Under the pieces are notes generated by a model, which saw nothing but the letters and a program-made list of their open reading frames with translations, had not been told where the DNA came from and ran no database searches. From Candidatus Wallbacteria bacterium (GTDB taxonomy: Bacteria > Muiribacteriota > JAQTZZ01), in NCBI GenBank assembly GCA_028687545.1, contig JAQTZZ010000038.1, positions 1 to 36,606 of the forward strand: a DNA stretch of 36,606 nucleotides. The letters run 5' to 3'. Every line of letters starts with the position of its first letter. The stretch's first letter is position 1. This document shows positions 1-8,450 of this stretch, in pieces. A program made the translations under genes and the position numbers.

Positions 1-1
1 A

Positions 2-40
2 CCGTAGGGGCATCCTTCACGGATGCCCGTGAAACCTTGC
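2..40 (+). repeat. GTAGGGG-type hairpin repeat, copy 1
   Basis: An 8-bp stem (8-15 with 21-28) closes a TTCAC loop and is flanked by ccgtagg and gtgaaaccttgc. The reverse complement of 4138-4176 matches it at 36 of 39 positions. Two of the three differences are a T-A to C-G swap of one stem pair (13 and 23), so pairing is kept. It ends about 45 nt before glyQ. Confidence 0.85.
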
Positions 41-84
41 ATTTAACAGTGGATGATATAAAATATCTTTAAAGGAAATAGATT

Positions 85-942
85 ATGGAAAAGCGATTTC
101 AGTTCCAGGAGATAGTCAGCCGTCTCAGCCAGTATTGGGCGGACCGCGGATGTCTGATCCTGCCGCCATTTGACCACGAAATTGGGGCCGGCACTTTCGC
201 TCCTGCCACATTTCTCCGATCCCTGGGCAAAAAAGAATGGCGGGCTGCTTACATCCAGCCATGCAGAAGGCCCACAGACGGCCGTTATGGGGAAAATCCC
301 AACAGACTTCAGCATTATTACCAGTTCCAGGTGATCCTGAAGCCTGCTCCTTCCGACGTGCAGGACCAGTATCTGAAAAGCCTGGAATATATAGGGCTGG
401 ACCTCAAGAAGCACGATGTCAGATTCGTGGAGGACGATTGGGAAAGCCCGACCCTGGGCGCCTGGGGCCTGGGGTGGGAAGTCTGGCTGGACGGGATGGA
501 GATCACCCAGTTCACCTATTTCCAGCAGGTGGGCTCGATCGAGGTCGAACTCTGCCCGGCAGAACTCACTTACGGCCTGGAACGGATCGCCATGTATCTG
601 CAGAAGGCGAGCAGCATCTTTGACCTTTACTGGAATGACACGGTTAAATACAGGGACATTTTTTTCCAGTCAGAGGTCGAGAACAGCTTCTACAATTTCC
701 AGTACGCTAATCTGGAAAAGCTCAAGGAATGTTTCGATTTTTTTGAACTCGAGGCCGGAGCGCTTCTTTCTAAAGAAATGGTCTATCCGGCGTTTTCATA
801 TACTCTGAAATGCTCACATGCCTTCAATCTTCTGGACGCCCGCGGCGCCATCTCCGTCAATGAGCGGGCCAATTACATCGGCAGGGTGAGGGCTCTGGCC
901 CGCGGCTGTGCGGAGACATATCTGAAGAAAAGCGAAAATTAA
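85..942 (+). CDS. glyQ: Glycyl-tRNA synthetase alpha subunit
   Basis: This is the 285-aa catalytic alpha chain of the bacterial alpha2-beta2 glycyl-tRNA synthetase, a cytoplasmic class II enzyme that charges tRNA-Gly. The family signature is clear from the start: [12 protein letters not shown], then [35 protein letters not shown] (about residues 53-72), the [19 protein letters not shown] block and [14 protein letters not shown]. Length is normal for GlyQ. The ATG at 85 is preceded by aaaggaaat as ribosome binding site. Normally glyS follows at once. Here the next reading frame is on the opposite strand and shares the TTAA stop bases, so the beta subunit must lie elsewhere. The lack of glyS is seen; its location is unknown. 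Confidence 0.97.
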   Translation: MEKRFQFQEIVSRLSQYWADRGCLILPPFDHEIGAGTFAPATFLRSLGKKEWRAAYIQPCRRPTDGRYGENPNRLQHYYQFQVILKPAPSDVQDQYLKSLEYIGLDLKKHDVRFVEDDWESPTLGAWGLGWEVWLDGMEITQFTYFQQVGSIEVELCPAELTYGLERIAMYLQKASSIFDLYWNDTVKYRDIFFQSEVENSFYNFQYANLEKLKECFDFFELEAGALLSKEMVYPAFSYTLKCSHAFNLLDARGAISVNERANYIGRVRALARGCAETYLKKSEN

Positions 943-1242
943 TTGGTTCGGATCTGATTCAGGTGAGTTTCCATCCAGAACAGCTTGTATAGCTCGGCCG
1001 TAGCCTGGACAGCCAGAGGCAGCAAGGCATCTGCAAATTGCTTTATTTCAGTTTCATTCACGTCACGGTACGGTGGATAAGTAATAGTGTATTCCTCCGG
1101 AAAACATCCATCGCTCCTATAATTATCAGTCACCTCAGCTACAGCGAAAAAAAGTTTGTAAAGATCATTTACAGAGTGTCAACTTTTCGTGGGCAAGATC
1201 ATTTGAGCAATATGTTTAATCTGAATACAGCAAGCTGCTGAT
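939..1242 (-). pseudogene. Decayed HEPN-domain gene remnant
   Basis: The minus-strand frame reads SAACCIQIKHIAQMILPTKS, an in-frame TGA, then HSVNDLYKLFFAVAEV and a tail with EEYTITYPPYRDVNETEIKQF, ending at a TAA that overlaps the glyQ stop. The order of a hydrophobic AAC-(F/I)-Q-IK helix, THS-like L-Y-K-L segment, YPPYR and a final amphipathic helix resembles HEPN proteins. The upstream half lacks a convincing start, and the frame is interrupted. It lies directly downstream of an intact HEPN/MNT pair on the same strand. A GTG at 1133 could still start a 64-aa peptide. I read this as a relic, with moderate to low certainty. Confidence 0.4.
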
Positions 1243-1287
1243 TAGTTTGGGAAAAATGATTAGTAACTCATGAAAATGCTGCACTTT

Positions 1288-1599
1288 TCAGGCAGCCCTT
1301 TGATAAAACACTTTCCCGGTTTTAATGATTGTTTCCAGAAAACCGCTAGGATCTTTGGTATCAGGGAGCAGGACCGGCTCGATTCTGGGGTCTATTTTTC
1401 TGCCTATTCCATTCAAGTCTGCCGACAATTCCAGGTAATTCCCCTCAATTTTGTCTACAATTACAGCAATATCAATATCACTGATTTCCTTTTCCTCTCC
1501 TCTAGCATAGGAACCATAAAGAAAAATAGACTTTGCCGGCAGTTTTTCCAGAACTGCACTCACAAATCTCGTTATGATCCTATTTGTTGCTTGATCCAT
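1288..1599 (-). CDS. mntA: MNT-type minimal nucleotidyltransferase, likely antitoxin
   Basis: This 103-aa protein is a minimal nucleotidyltransferase. The signature GSYARGEEKEISDID at about residues 29-43 fits GS-x10-DxD exactly, the metal- and nucleotide-binding motif of MntA proteins. In studied type VII toxin-antitoxin pairs MntA adds AMP to the HEPN partner HepT and neutralises it. The gene starts 28 nt inside the end of the HEPN gene, so translation is probably coupled. The C-terminal half (IEPVLLPDTKDP, ETIIKTGKVFY) is typical of the small MNT family. The family is seen in the sequence; toxin neutralisation is inferred from known pairs. Confidence 0.85.
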   Translation of the reverse strand: MDQATNRIITRFVSAVLEKLPAKSIFLYGSYARGEEKEISDIDIAVIVDKIEGNYLELSADLNGIGRKIDPRIEPVLLPDTKDPSGFLETIIKTGKVFYQRAA

Positions 1600-1970
1600 T
1601 GAAAAAAAATCTCCGTTTCATTGATCAGCTTTTCACTTACATCTCTATCTATCGATGACATCATTAGTTCCATGTTTTTTGGATACCTGATCTGAATATT
1701 TAAAGGTGTGAGTTTATCGATAAGTCTGTTTTGAGTTTCGGATAGACTTGGAGTAAGGTTAACTGCAGCCACTAAAACTTCAAGTTTGTGAGTATAGGGA
1801 GGTTCTTTTTTCAGAACTATCCAATAATGCGCTTTCAGAGCCTTTTCCAAAACCTGATGACACATGAATCCCACGTAAAGATATCGACCTGAAATGTACA
1901 TCGCTTTCGCGGTTTCAAAATCGTATTCAGCGATGGCCAGCCAGTAATTAACTTTTTCCTTGATCTCCAT
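1572..1970 (-). CDS. HEPN-domain protein, likely toxin partner of MNT
   Basis: This 132-aa all-helical HEPN protein is the first gene of a two-gene unit with the nucleotidyltransferase. Family marks are YWLAIAEYDFETAKAMY, a cysteine-histidine helix MCHQVLEKALKAHYW, PPYTHKLEVL and NIQIRYPKN before a last helix. HEPN proteins of this arrangement can act as ribonucleases or tRNA-targeting toxins held in check by MNT. The classical Rx4-6H catalytic motif of HepT-like RNases is not evident, so it may belong to the subfamily without that motif, and RNase activity should not be assumed. Start is the ATG at 1970. A weak TTGACC/TATAAC pair lies just upstream with a short 15-nt spacer. Confidence 0.82.
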   Translation of the reverse strand: MEIKEKVNYWLAIAEYDFETAKAMYISGRYLYVGFMCHQVLEKALKAHYWIVLKKEPPYTHKLEVLVAAVNLTPSLSETQNRLIDKLTPLNIQIRYPKNMELMMSSIDRDVSEKLINETEIFFQWIKQQIGS

Positions 1971-2140
1971 ATTATTGATGTTATAGGTTATTTTTCAGCC
2001 GGTCAAGCACCTGCTTTCTGACTTGTTTAATCATATGCAAATTCTTTCCACTAATCCCGGGTCCGTTTTTACCGATAATCTTCAAGGAACACTTCCGGAC
2101 CCTTGTCAAAAGGGCATTTTACAATAGCTCTGGAGGAAAC

Positions 2141-4108
2141 TTGAAAAAATTCCAATACTCGATCCTTTTCATGCTGACGCTCGGGATGACCTATCTCCTG
2201 CTGATACACGGAGGCTGCGAGGACAAGGTCACGGTATTTCCGAAGGTGAGCCTTGAGACCGCATACACTGGATACGTTTATGTCCCTGACACGGATGTGC
2301 AGAAGGGATACGTCAGGACCAAGAGCATGGCGCCCCCTGTGGCTCAGGGTTATGTCCCTCTGGCAGGCGGAAAGGTTGAGATCGGTTACGATACCTGCTA
2401 CATCATGAATGACGGCTCGTTCAATCTCCCCCTGACCAGGACCCCGGCGTCTGTTTCGCTTGTCAATATTTACGATTCAGCCGGAGACCTGATCGCCACT
2501 TACCGCACTCTGATCGAAAACCGCAGCACAGTAGCCCAGAAGATCGAGCTGGTGGGAGGCAAGGGATATTACACCCCCAGGATCTATCGCCTGGATCTGC
2601 AGATGCAGTATATCAAGAATGCCATGCCCAGAGCCTGGGCCGGACCCGACAAGATAGTGCTCAACAATCATAAATTCATCCTGCACGGTTATGCTTATGA
2701 CTGGGACAGCTGCGACAGCACCAACTGCGGCGCCGGATCGAACGACATCATAAAATACGAATGGCAGTACCAGTGCGATGGAAAAGTCAGGCTGGCCACT
2801 TCACTGACCGGCACAGTGGAGATCGGGACCGCTGAAATCTGTCCGGGCCCCCACGACATGGTGATGAAAGTCACTGATCATCAGGGAAATGTGGCAGCCG
2901 ACACCATGCGGCTGATCGTGAACACTACTGGAATCGAAGACACGCAGCCAGTGGCCGGCGCCGGCTGTGATGTGAAGACTCACGTTTTTGAGATGGTTAC
3001 GCTGGATGGGAGCGGAAGTTACGATGAAGATGCTGCCGACTTGCTGACTTATGCCTGGGAACAGGTGGCAGGGCCTGTGGTGGCACTAGACAACTATACC
3101 ATAATCAAACCCTCCTTCACTCCTTCGGAAACAGGACTTTACGTATTCGGGCTCAGGGTCAAAGACAACAAGGCCTGTGATATATCCCAGTCGGAATATG
3201 ACTTCGTGAATGTCTGGGTGGAAACCAGGGAGACAAGCACCACTCCTTATATCGTCTTCCATTCCAACATGGATGCGTCAGGCTATTATTATCTCTATAC
3301 TATGAATCCGCAGGGCGCCAACATTCAGAAACTGCCCACATTTGATCTCTATCATTCCTTTGAACCCGTGTTTTCCAGAGACGGGCAGAATGTGTTCTTT
3401 GTTTCGAATTACGGGGGCAGAGGCAATCAGCTCTTCCGCGTAAACATCAGCAGCGGAGTGGCGAACGCTCTTACCACTGACTATGAAAACTCCTCACCTG
3501 CTGCGTCTCCCACTGCAGACTGGATCGCCTATGTCTCTACGAGAACCGGGAAAAAACAGATTTTCATCGTTGATTATCAGGGAAATGCGCCAGATCCTGC
3601 TACCCAGCGAGTCCCATATCAGCTGATGGTCGACACTAACAACCAGAGCGATCCCTGCTTCACTTACGATGGTTCGGTGCTTTATACCACTGACTCGGAC
3701 GAGGTGGCTACAGGAAATCGGAATATCTATAAAGTTAGATTGCTGCTTGATACAGGGGAGATTACTCACGACAATGCTGATCTGACCCGTCTTACAGCCA
3801 CTGCCGACGACGAACATGCTCCAGCCAGCTCAATCACAGGAACCATCGCTTATATCCGGAAAAGAGCCGGCTTTGAGGAAGTCTGGAAGATGAGCGCGGA
3901 CGGCACTTCCCAGCAGGCTGTTGTCACAAGCTGCAACTGCAGGGACCCACATTTCACCAGCGACGGACAGAAAATTCTGTTCTCCTCGATTCAGGGCGGT
4001 GACGGAAACTACGAGATATATTCATATGATCTCAATACAGGCAGCACATCTACCCTGACATCGAACATTGCCGACAACGGGCATCCGGACTACAATCCGA
4101 TTCAGTAA
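2141..4108 (+). CDS. Exported protein with PKD-like domains and TolB/WD40-like propeller
   Basis: This 655-aa envelope protein starts at TTG 2141, which is backed by a strong ggagg ribosome site; no ATG fits better. Residues 1-27 form a signal sequence ending LLLIHGGC, a lipobox-like but imperfect site (His at -3), so it may be a lipoprotein or a soluble exported protein. Residues about 155-370 hold two Ig-like PKD/REJ-type domains (AGPDKIVLNNHKF...YEWQY; VTLDGSGSYDEDAADLLTYAWEQ). Residues about 375-655 contain about five repeats of the D/S-P-x-F-S-x-DG-x-x-I/V-F/Y type typical of TolB and PD40 propellers. Such proteins bind surface or periplasmic partners, and the ligand cannot be told. It stands alone between minus-strand genes. 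Confidence 0.8.
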   Translation: MKKFQYSILFMLTLGMTYLLLIHGGCEDKVTVFPKVSLETAYTGYVYVPDTDVQKGYVRTKSMAPPVAQGYVPLAGGKVEIGYDTCYIMNDGSFNLPLTRTPASVSLVNIYDSAGDLIATYRTLIENRSTVAQKIELVGGKGYYTPRIYRLDLQMQYIKNAMPRAWAGPDKIVLNNHKFILHGYAYDWDSCDSTNCGAGSNDIIKYEWQYQCDGKVRLATSLTGTVEIGTAEICPGPHDMVMKVTDHQGNVAADTMRLIVNTTGIEDTQPVAGAGCDVKTHVFEMVTLDGSGSYDEDAADLLTYAWEQVAGPVVALDNYTIIKPSFTPSETGLYVFGLRVKDNKACDISQSEYDFVNVWVETRETSTTPYIVFHSNMDASGYYYLYTMNPQGANIQKLPTFDLYHSFEPVFSRDGQNVFFVSNYGGRGNQLFRVNISSGVANALTTDYENSSPAASPTADWIAYVSTRTGKKQIFIVDYQGNAPDPATQRVPYQLMVDTNNQSDPCFTYDGSVLYTTDSDEVATGNRNIYKVRLLLDTGEITHDNADLTRLTATADDEHAPASSITGTIAYIRKRAGFEEVWKMSADGTSQQAVVTSCNCRDPHFTSDGQKILFSSIQGGDGNYEIYSYDLNTGSTSTLTSNIADNGHPDYNPIQ

Positions 4109-4137
4109 TCAGCTGTATTCCTTTTGCAGTATGAAAC

Positions 4138-4176
4138 GCAAGGTTTCATGGGCACCCGTGAAGGGTGCCCCTACGG
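4138..4176 (-). repeat. GTAGGGG-type hairpin repeat, copy 2 (inverted)
   Basis: This is the inverted partner of the repeat at 2-40. The stem gggcaccc (4150-4157) pairs with gggtgccc (4163-4170) around gtgaa. It begins 30 nt after the propeller gene, and with copy 1 it brackets glyQ, the HEPN/MNT pair and that gene. The stem substitution relative to copy 1 keeps base pairing, which points to selection on the folded form. Confidence 0.85.
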
Positions 4177-4366
4177 ATTCAATGCACAAACACACTTCGT
4201 TGTAATAACCGAACTATAAATCGATGTTATGTCTGCTAATACCATGTTTTACTTGTCATAAATAAAATAGATGCAATTGCATAGAAATTAGTAAAATCAA
4301 AATTATCGGCTTGAAATCAATCAACTGGAAGTTAATTCTAATGAAATTAATGCGATGAGCCTTTGA

Positions 4367-4636
4367 TCAGGCGACTTTGATCTCTTTATTTTCTTGTTGA
4401 TTCTGAGTAACACTTTTGTTTGCAGCAGTTTCAGGTGGTTTCAGCTGTTCGATCTCGAACTCGACCGGAAGCTCATAGAACAGCACTTTCTTGAGCTTCT
4501 CAAACAGCATGCCGAACCAGCCCACGGCAGCTTCCTGCTGGGGCTGCAGGCATTTTTCGATAACCTCCAGATCCGCATAAACTTCAGAGTACAGTTTATC
4601 CAGAATTGGTTGGTGGTAGTTTTTTAGGTTCTTCAT
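4367..4636 (-). CDS. Small hypothetical protein
   Basis: I do not recognise this 89-aa protein. It is predicted largely helical, with an aromatic, hydrophobic centre (AVGWFGMLFEKLKKVLFYELP), an acidic N-terminal third (DKLYSEVYADLEVIEKCL) and a polar Gln/Asn/Lys-rich tail. There is no signal peptide and no convincing membrane helix. Upstream of the ATG only ctaaggt is present, very close to the start, so initiation is weak. The opposite-strand 77-aa frame has a less protein-like composition. The gene stands alone in an AT-rich stretch, with nothing else evident in 4177-4366. Confidence 0.5.
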   Translation of the reverse strand: MKNLKNYHQPILDKLYSEVYADLEVIEKCLQPQQEAAVGWFGMLFEKLKKVLFYELPVEFEIEQLKPPETAANKSVTQNQQENKEIKVA

Positions 4637-4915
4637 ACCTTAGAAATATCGACTGAAATGGGAATTTTCTTCAAGGTTATGTGGTAATAAAAAAAACTTG
4701 AACAACTTTGTTATTTTTCGCATACTTAAATCATCCAAAAAATACAAAAAAAATAATCGGTTTAAGGTTTTTCGATTCTCCCGGGTGTCTTTGCGCCGGA
4801 ATGGCGGATTTAAGGGCTAATTCTCCGGAAAGAGCTTTAGTATGCTTCTTTATCTATTTCGCACTGGAGATTGCCAAGAAAATATTTTAAAGAACTGGGG
4901 AGAGGGTATCCAAGT
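4637..4915. other. AT-rich intergenic stretch before flhF
   Basis: No gene is supported here. The first 120 nt are A/T homopolymer-rich. The part from about 4770 is GC-richer and could be the flhF leader, but I see no known riboswitch core. The ribosome site GGGGAGAGGG for flhF lies at 4897-4906. Confidence 0.5.
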
Positions 4916-5995
4916 ATGTATGCACATGAAGCCAAGAAGTATCTAGTTAAGTCCATGTCTGAAGCAAGACAGATGATCAAGAGCGACCTGGGCGAAGAAG
5001 CAGTGATTCTGCACAGCAAGAGGCTGGATGATGGAGCAAGTTCATATGGAGGAGCTTTTTTTGAAGTTCTTGCTACTGCCGAGCGGAAATGTTTTGCAGT
5101 GAACACTCTTCGTCCTCAAGACAAGATCAAACAGCTGGAGAGCGAACTTAAAGAAATCAAGGAAACACTGACCCAGCTTGTTTCTCTCTGCCAGCAAAAA
5201 AAAGGAAATCTCGAAAACACGTCGCATTCACCGACCGAAAAAAAACTGATGGAACTTGGCATCGACGAACCGGTGGTGAAAAAACTGGCATCCGAAATGG
5301 AAATGTTTGACGACAAACTCGATTTTGAAAGCAAACTCTCAAAAATTATCGAAAAGTTACCGGCTGCAGTAGACATCAAACAAAAAATATACGCTTTCAT
5401 CGGGCCTACCGGAGTCGGTAAAACCACCACTCTGGCCAAGATATCTTCTGCGCTGAAGCTGTCGGAAAGCGAGCTGGACCCGCATCGGATTATCTACATT
5501 ACACTGGACCATTACAGGCTGGGGGCCCCGGAACAGCTCAAAAACTATTCAGACATACTGGATTCCAAGACATATCGTGTTTACAGCGTGGAACAGCTGC
5601 AGACAGTGATCAACGAGCATCAGGACCATCATGTCTTCATCGACACCTGCGGCAGGAGCCAGCATGACTGCCTGGAAATACTGGAGTCATTCATGTTTCT
5701 AACCACGCTTGGCAAGAAGGTTTATAAGTATCTTGTGCTTTCAGCTGTCACGAAGTATGATGACCTTGTGGATATCTGCGAATCATACAAAAAATTCGAT
5801 TATGATGAGATAATTTTCACCAAGCTTGATGAGACCACGAATTTCGGCAATCTCTTCAGCCTGATTTACCTGTTCGGGTTGCGGATCAGATACATCACCA
5901 TGGGACAGATGGTGCCTGAAGACATCAGGTCATTCGATATCAGGCGGGATCTGTTGAATTTTCTATTGCATCCAAATCTGGTAAGAGTGGGCTGA
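4916..5995 (+). CDS. flhF: FlhF-like SRP-family GTPase
   Basis: FlhF is a signal-recognition-particle GTPase that sets polar flagellar (or pole-located apparatus) placement. The N-terminus [29 protein letters not shown] is the B domain typical of FlhF. The G domain begins near residue 160: P-loop [15 protein letters not shown], then [19 protein letters not shown] (DTAGRS in most members) and TKLDET. An ATG at 4916 with GGGGAGAGGG nine nt upstream is preferred to a TTG at 4871, giving 359 aa. The usual neighbours flhA, flhG and fliA are absent. Instead a sugar acyltransferase starts one nt after the stop. A role in placing another polar structure is possible. Confidence 0.88.
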   Translation: MYAHEAKKYLVKSMSEARQMIKSDLGEEAVILHSKRLDDGASSYGGAFFEVLATAERKCFAVNTLRPQDKIKQLESELKEIKETLTQLVSLCQQKKGNLENTSHSPTEKKLMELGIDEPVVKKLASEMEMFDDKLDFESKLSKIIEKLPAAVDIKQKIYAFIGPTGVGKTTTLAKISSALKLSESELDPHRIIYITLDHYRLGAPEQLKNYSDILDSKTYRVYSVEQLQTVINEHQDHHVFIDTCGRSQHDCLEILESFMFLTTLGKKVYKYLVLSAVTKYDDLVDICESYKKFDYDEIIFTKLDETTNFGNLFSLIYLFGLRIRYITMGQMVPEDIRSFDIRRDLLNFLLHPNLVRVG

Positions 5996-5996
5996 A

Positions 5997-6575
5997 ATGA
6001 AGAAGGATATTTTTATACACGACTCGTCTTACGTGGATGAACGCGTGAGGATCGGAAGCGGTACGAAAATCTGGCACTTCTGTCACATACTTCAGGACAC
6101 TGAAATCGGCGAGAACTGTGTATTCGGGCAGAATGTAATGGCAGGGCCGTCAGTCAGGATCGGGAATGGCGTCAAAATTCAGAATAATGTGAGTATTTAT
6201 AAGGGAGTGACTCTGGAAGATTTCGTATTCTGCGGTCCTTCGATGGTCTTCACCAATGTGATCAACCCGAGAAGCAAGATTGAACGGAAGAATGAATTCA
6301 AATCTACACTGGTGAAAAAATGCGCTACACTCGGCGCAAACTGTACTATCATCTGTGGCGTGACTATCGGTGCATATTCCTTTGTAGCAGCAGGAGCGGT
6401 GGTGACCAGAAATGTCCCTCCATACGCTCTGGTTGCCGGAGTACCGGCCAAGATCATCGGATGGATGTGTGAATGTGGAAACAGAATTGGATTTACTAAA
6501 GGCAAAAATGGGAAATGCTCTGACTGCGGAAAAAAATATCGCGAGAAAGCGGAGAACAAGATCGAGCCTTGCTGA
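5997..6575 (+). CDS. WbpD/WlbB-like hexapeptide-repeat sugar N-acetyltransferase
   Basis: This 192-aa left-handed beta-helix acyltransferase resembles the enzymes that acetylate the 3-amino group of UDP-2-acetamido-3-amino-glucuronate for O-antigen or S-layer glycans. Visible marks are hexapeptide repeats ([44 protein letters not shown]), the FTNVINPR segment, [13 protein letters not shown] and the end motif [26 protein letters not shown]-terminal zinc-ribbon-like tail has CxC and CSDC pairs, which also occurs in WbpD relatives. It starts one nt after flhF and overlaps the next gene. No nucleotide-sugar dehydrogenase or aminotransferase partners are in view, so the exact substrate is inferred. 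Confidence 0.85.
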   Translation: MKKDIFIHDSSYVDERVRIGSGTKIWHFCHILQDTEIGENCVFGQNVMAGPSVRIGNGVKIQNNVSIYKGVTLEDFVFCGPSMVFTNVINPRSKIERKNEFKSTLVKKCATLGANCTIICGVTIGAYSFVAAGAVVTRNVPPYALVAGVPAKIIGWMCECGNRIGFTKGKNGKCSDCGKKYREKAENKIEPC

Positions 6576-8430
6576 GGCGATTTTATTATTGATTTTATTG
6601 TCCTCAGGACTGTTCGCCGACGACCTGGACCTGTTCAGGGAAGGGTACGAACTTTATAAAAATCACAGCTACAATCAAAGCCTTAATCTGCTCAGAAAAA
6701 TCTCACGTCAATATACAGCTTATGATTACGTCTATTATTTAATTTTGAAAAACTGCGATCGTCTGAATGATCCGATTTACGAAAACCTGATCCTGAAAGC
6801 CGACGATTTTATCAGTCAGGATTTCCCCTATTTCAGAGAAATCGTCGAAACCAGGAAATCAGTTCTGCTAGCGCGAAAAAAATATGCCGAAGCCCTGGAA
6901 TTGACAAGGAATTATCAATCCCATGGAGAATTCCTGCTCTGTGAATTGAGGATCGCAGTCCGAACTGGAGTGCGCAACAATGTTTACGGGACTCTCAATC
7001 TGCTCCTGGAGGAGCAGGACATGGAGCTGGCCAAGCGAGCCCTTCAGTCACTGGGACCTTTTTACAGCGACTGCTGGAAAAGCGTTCTTTCCCGGAATTT
7101 CTTCCAGTTTGCCTCTGCACTGGTGGGGATTAACTCAGGGAAAGCTCTCGAAGTGATCGGGAAATCAGATTTGAGTAAGGCTGACCGCAACTATCTGACC
7201 GCACTGGTTGAATTTCACAGGGACAACATTCCTGCCTCCTGGGAACAGGTAAAAACAGCACTTAACAGTAAAACACAGGCCAGATTTGAACTGATGCTGG
7301 ATTTTCTGCAAGTTCTGAAAAAGAAGGAAAGGAAGTTCTGCGAATATCTGCCAAAGATCGAGCCATACCTGACCGAATCGTTTTTTTCCCAGAAGGAAAT
7401 TTCCGACCTGTATCTGGAGACAGCCAGGATAATGCTTTCCTCTGATTCGGAAAAAGAAAGCTTGCGGCTTTTTAAGAAAGCGCAGGGTTTTGCTGAAAAG
7501 TGTCACGACGCTGAGCACGATGCTGAGAGTCTTTACAACCTGGCTAAGTGTTCATTCCGCTACAAGAATTATCAGGGAGCTTCCTATTTTTCCAAACTGT
7601 TCATCGCTAAATACGGGAACCATAAATACGCTCCTGAGATTTATTTTCTACGCTACCTGCTCGGGAAATTGCTGAAGGACGCGGAGTTTGTTTCGTCAGC
7701 TGCTGATGTGTTACTTACCGACTATCCTGAAACTCCCTACAGTTATTACATCCTGGCTTCCGGAAGAAAATTCAGATCTGAAAGCGCGGATGCATTAGAT
7801 ACATACCAGCCACAGCCAGTTACAGCTGAGATGAAAAAACAGAAATATTACCATCTGTTCAAGGCAGGATTTGTCAAGGAAGCCCTCGATCTGATCAAGA
7901 AACTTCCGGACGAGCGTGAAATCCAGGTGTCGCTTGGATATTACAGGCTGGTGGCAGCATACTCTGATTCGGCAGTTTTTTACGCTGATCTGATCAACAA
8001 AAGGGCCGGGACATACAAGCTTGATCCCGCATTGATTCTTGCCGTGATCAGGGAAGAGTCCCGTTTCGATTTCCGCGCAGTCTCATCTGCTGAAGCCATG
8101 GGTCTGATGCAGATCATGGACGGCACCTACAGCTGGCTCTGCAAGCAACTCGAAATCCGGAAAAAAGGTGCACAGGCGCTGCTCGATCCTGATCTCAATG
8201 TGACTCTGGGCAGCGCATATCTGAAAATCCTCGAGGACAGGTATTCCGGTTACCCCGAAAAATTGATTTATGTAATTGCGGCATATAATGGCGGTCCCGG
8301 TAATGTCGACAAATGGATAGATCGTTACGGACCTGAAAATTTTCTTCTGTTCGTGCCGTTTTCAGAGACTAAGAATTACCTCGCAAAAGTATTCAAAAGC
8401 TATTACAATTACAGAAATCCTTCCGAATAA
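6508..8430 (+). CDS. Secreted TPR lytic transglycosylase (Slt70-like)
   Basis: This soluble lytic murein transglycosylase cleaves peptidoglycan between MurNAc and GlcNAc in the periplasm. The longest open frame runs further upstream, but the ATG at 6508 gives a good signal peptide: basic KRRTR, hydrophobic [11 protein letters not shown], and cleavage after LFA. This makes a 640-aa precursor overlapping the acyltransferase by 68 nt in another frame. Residues about 45-480 are helical TPR-like repeats, as in the Slt70 doughnut. The catalytic SLT domain starts near 500 with REESRFDF (catalytic Glu near 515), [21 protein letters not shown] and PFSETKNYL. Co-directional with flhF and the radical SAM gene, it suggests envelope remodelling near an assembly site. 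Confidence 0.9.
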   Translation: MGNALTAEKNIARKRRTRSSLAEAILLLILLSSGLFADDLDLFREGYELYKNHSYNQSLNLLRKISRQYTAYDYVYYLILKNCDRLNDPIYENLILKADDFISQDFPYFREIVETRKSVLLARKKYAEALELTRNYQSHGEFLLCELRIAVRTGVRNNVYGTLNLLLEEQDMELAKRALQSLGPFYSDCWKSVLSRNFFQFASALVGINSGKALEVIGKSDLSKADRNYLTALVEFHRDNIPASWEQVKTALNSKTQARFELMLDFLQVLKKKERKFCEYLPKIEPYLTESFFSQKEISDLYLETARIMLSSDSEKESLRLFKKAQGFAEKCHDAEHDAESLYNLAKCSFRYKNYQGASYFSKLFIAKYGNHKYAPEIYFLRYLLGKLLKDAEFVSSAADVLLTDYPETPYSYYILASGRKFRSESADALDTYQPQPVTAEMKKQKYYHLFKAGFVKEALDLIKKLPDEREIQVSLGYYRLVAAYSDSAVFYADLINKRAGTYKLDPALILAVIREESRFDFRAVSSAEAMGLMQIMDGTYSWLCKQLEIRKKGAQALLDPDLNVTLGSAYLKILEDRYSGYPEKLIYVIAAYNGGPGNVDKWIDRYGPENFLLFVPFSETKNYLAKVFKSYYNYRNPSE

Positions 8431-8450
8431 TTCAAAAGCTGGAAAGTTTA

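Noticed and set aside
1038-1241. 67-aa plus-strand frame between glyQ and the HEPN/MNT pair
   Set aside because: It has no ribosome site and lies opposite the HEPN-like residues; it is treated as a shadow frame.
2059-2102. gggtccg/cggaccc inverted repeat before the propeller gene
   Set aside because: It has only 7 bp with a loop of about 30 nt and no T-run or known site; chance is likely.
4394-4627. 77-aa plus-strand frame opposite the small hypothetical gene
   Set aside because: Its composition is unlike a folded protein, and no ribosome site precedes it; the minus-strand frame is more plausible, though itself only moderate.
4740-4915. c-di-GMP or other riboswitch in the flhF leader
   Set aside because: The GC-richer leader invited a check, but no conserved core or clear multi-stem pattern was found by eye.
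6412-6507. Longer start of the transglycosylase
   Set aside because: It would put over 30 polar residues before the signal peptide and deepen the overlap with the acyltransferase; ATG 6508 fits better.
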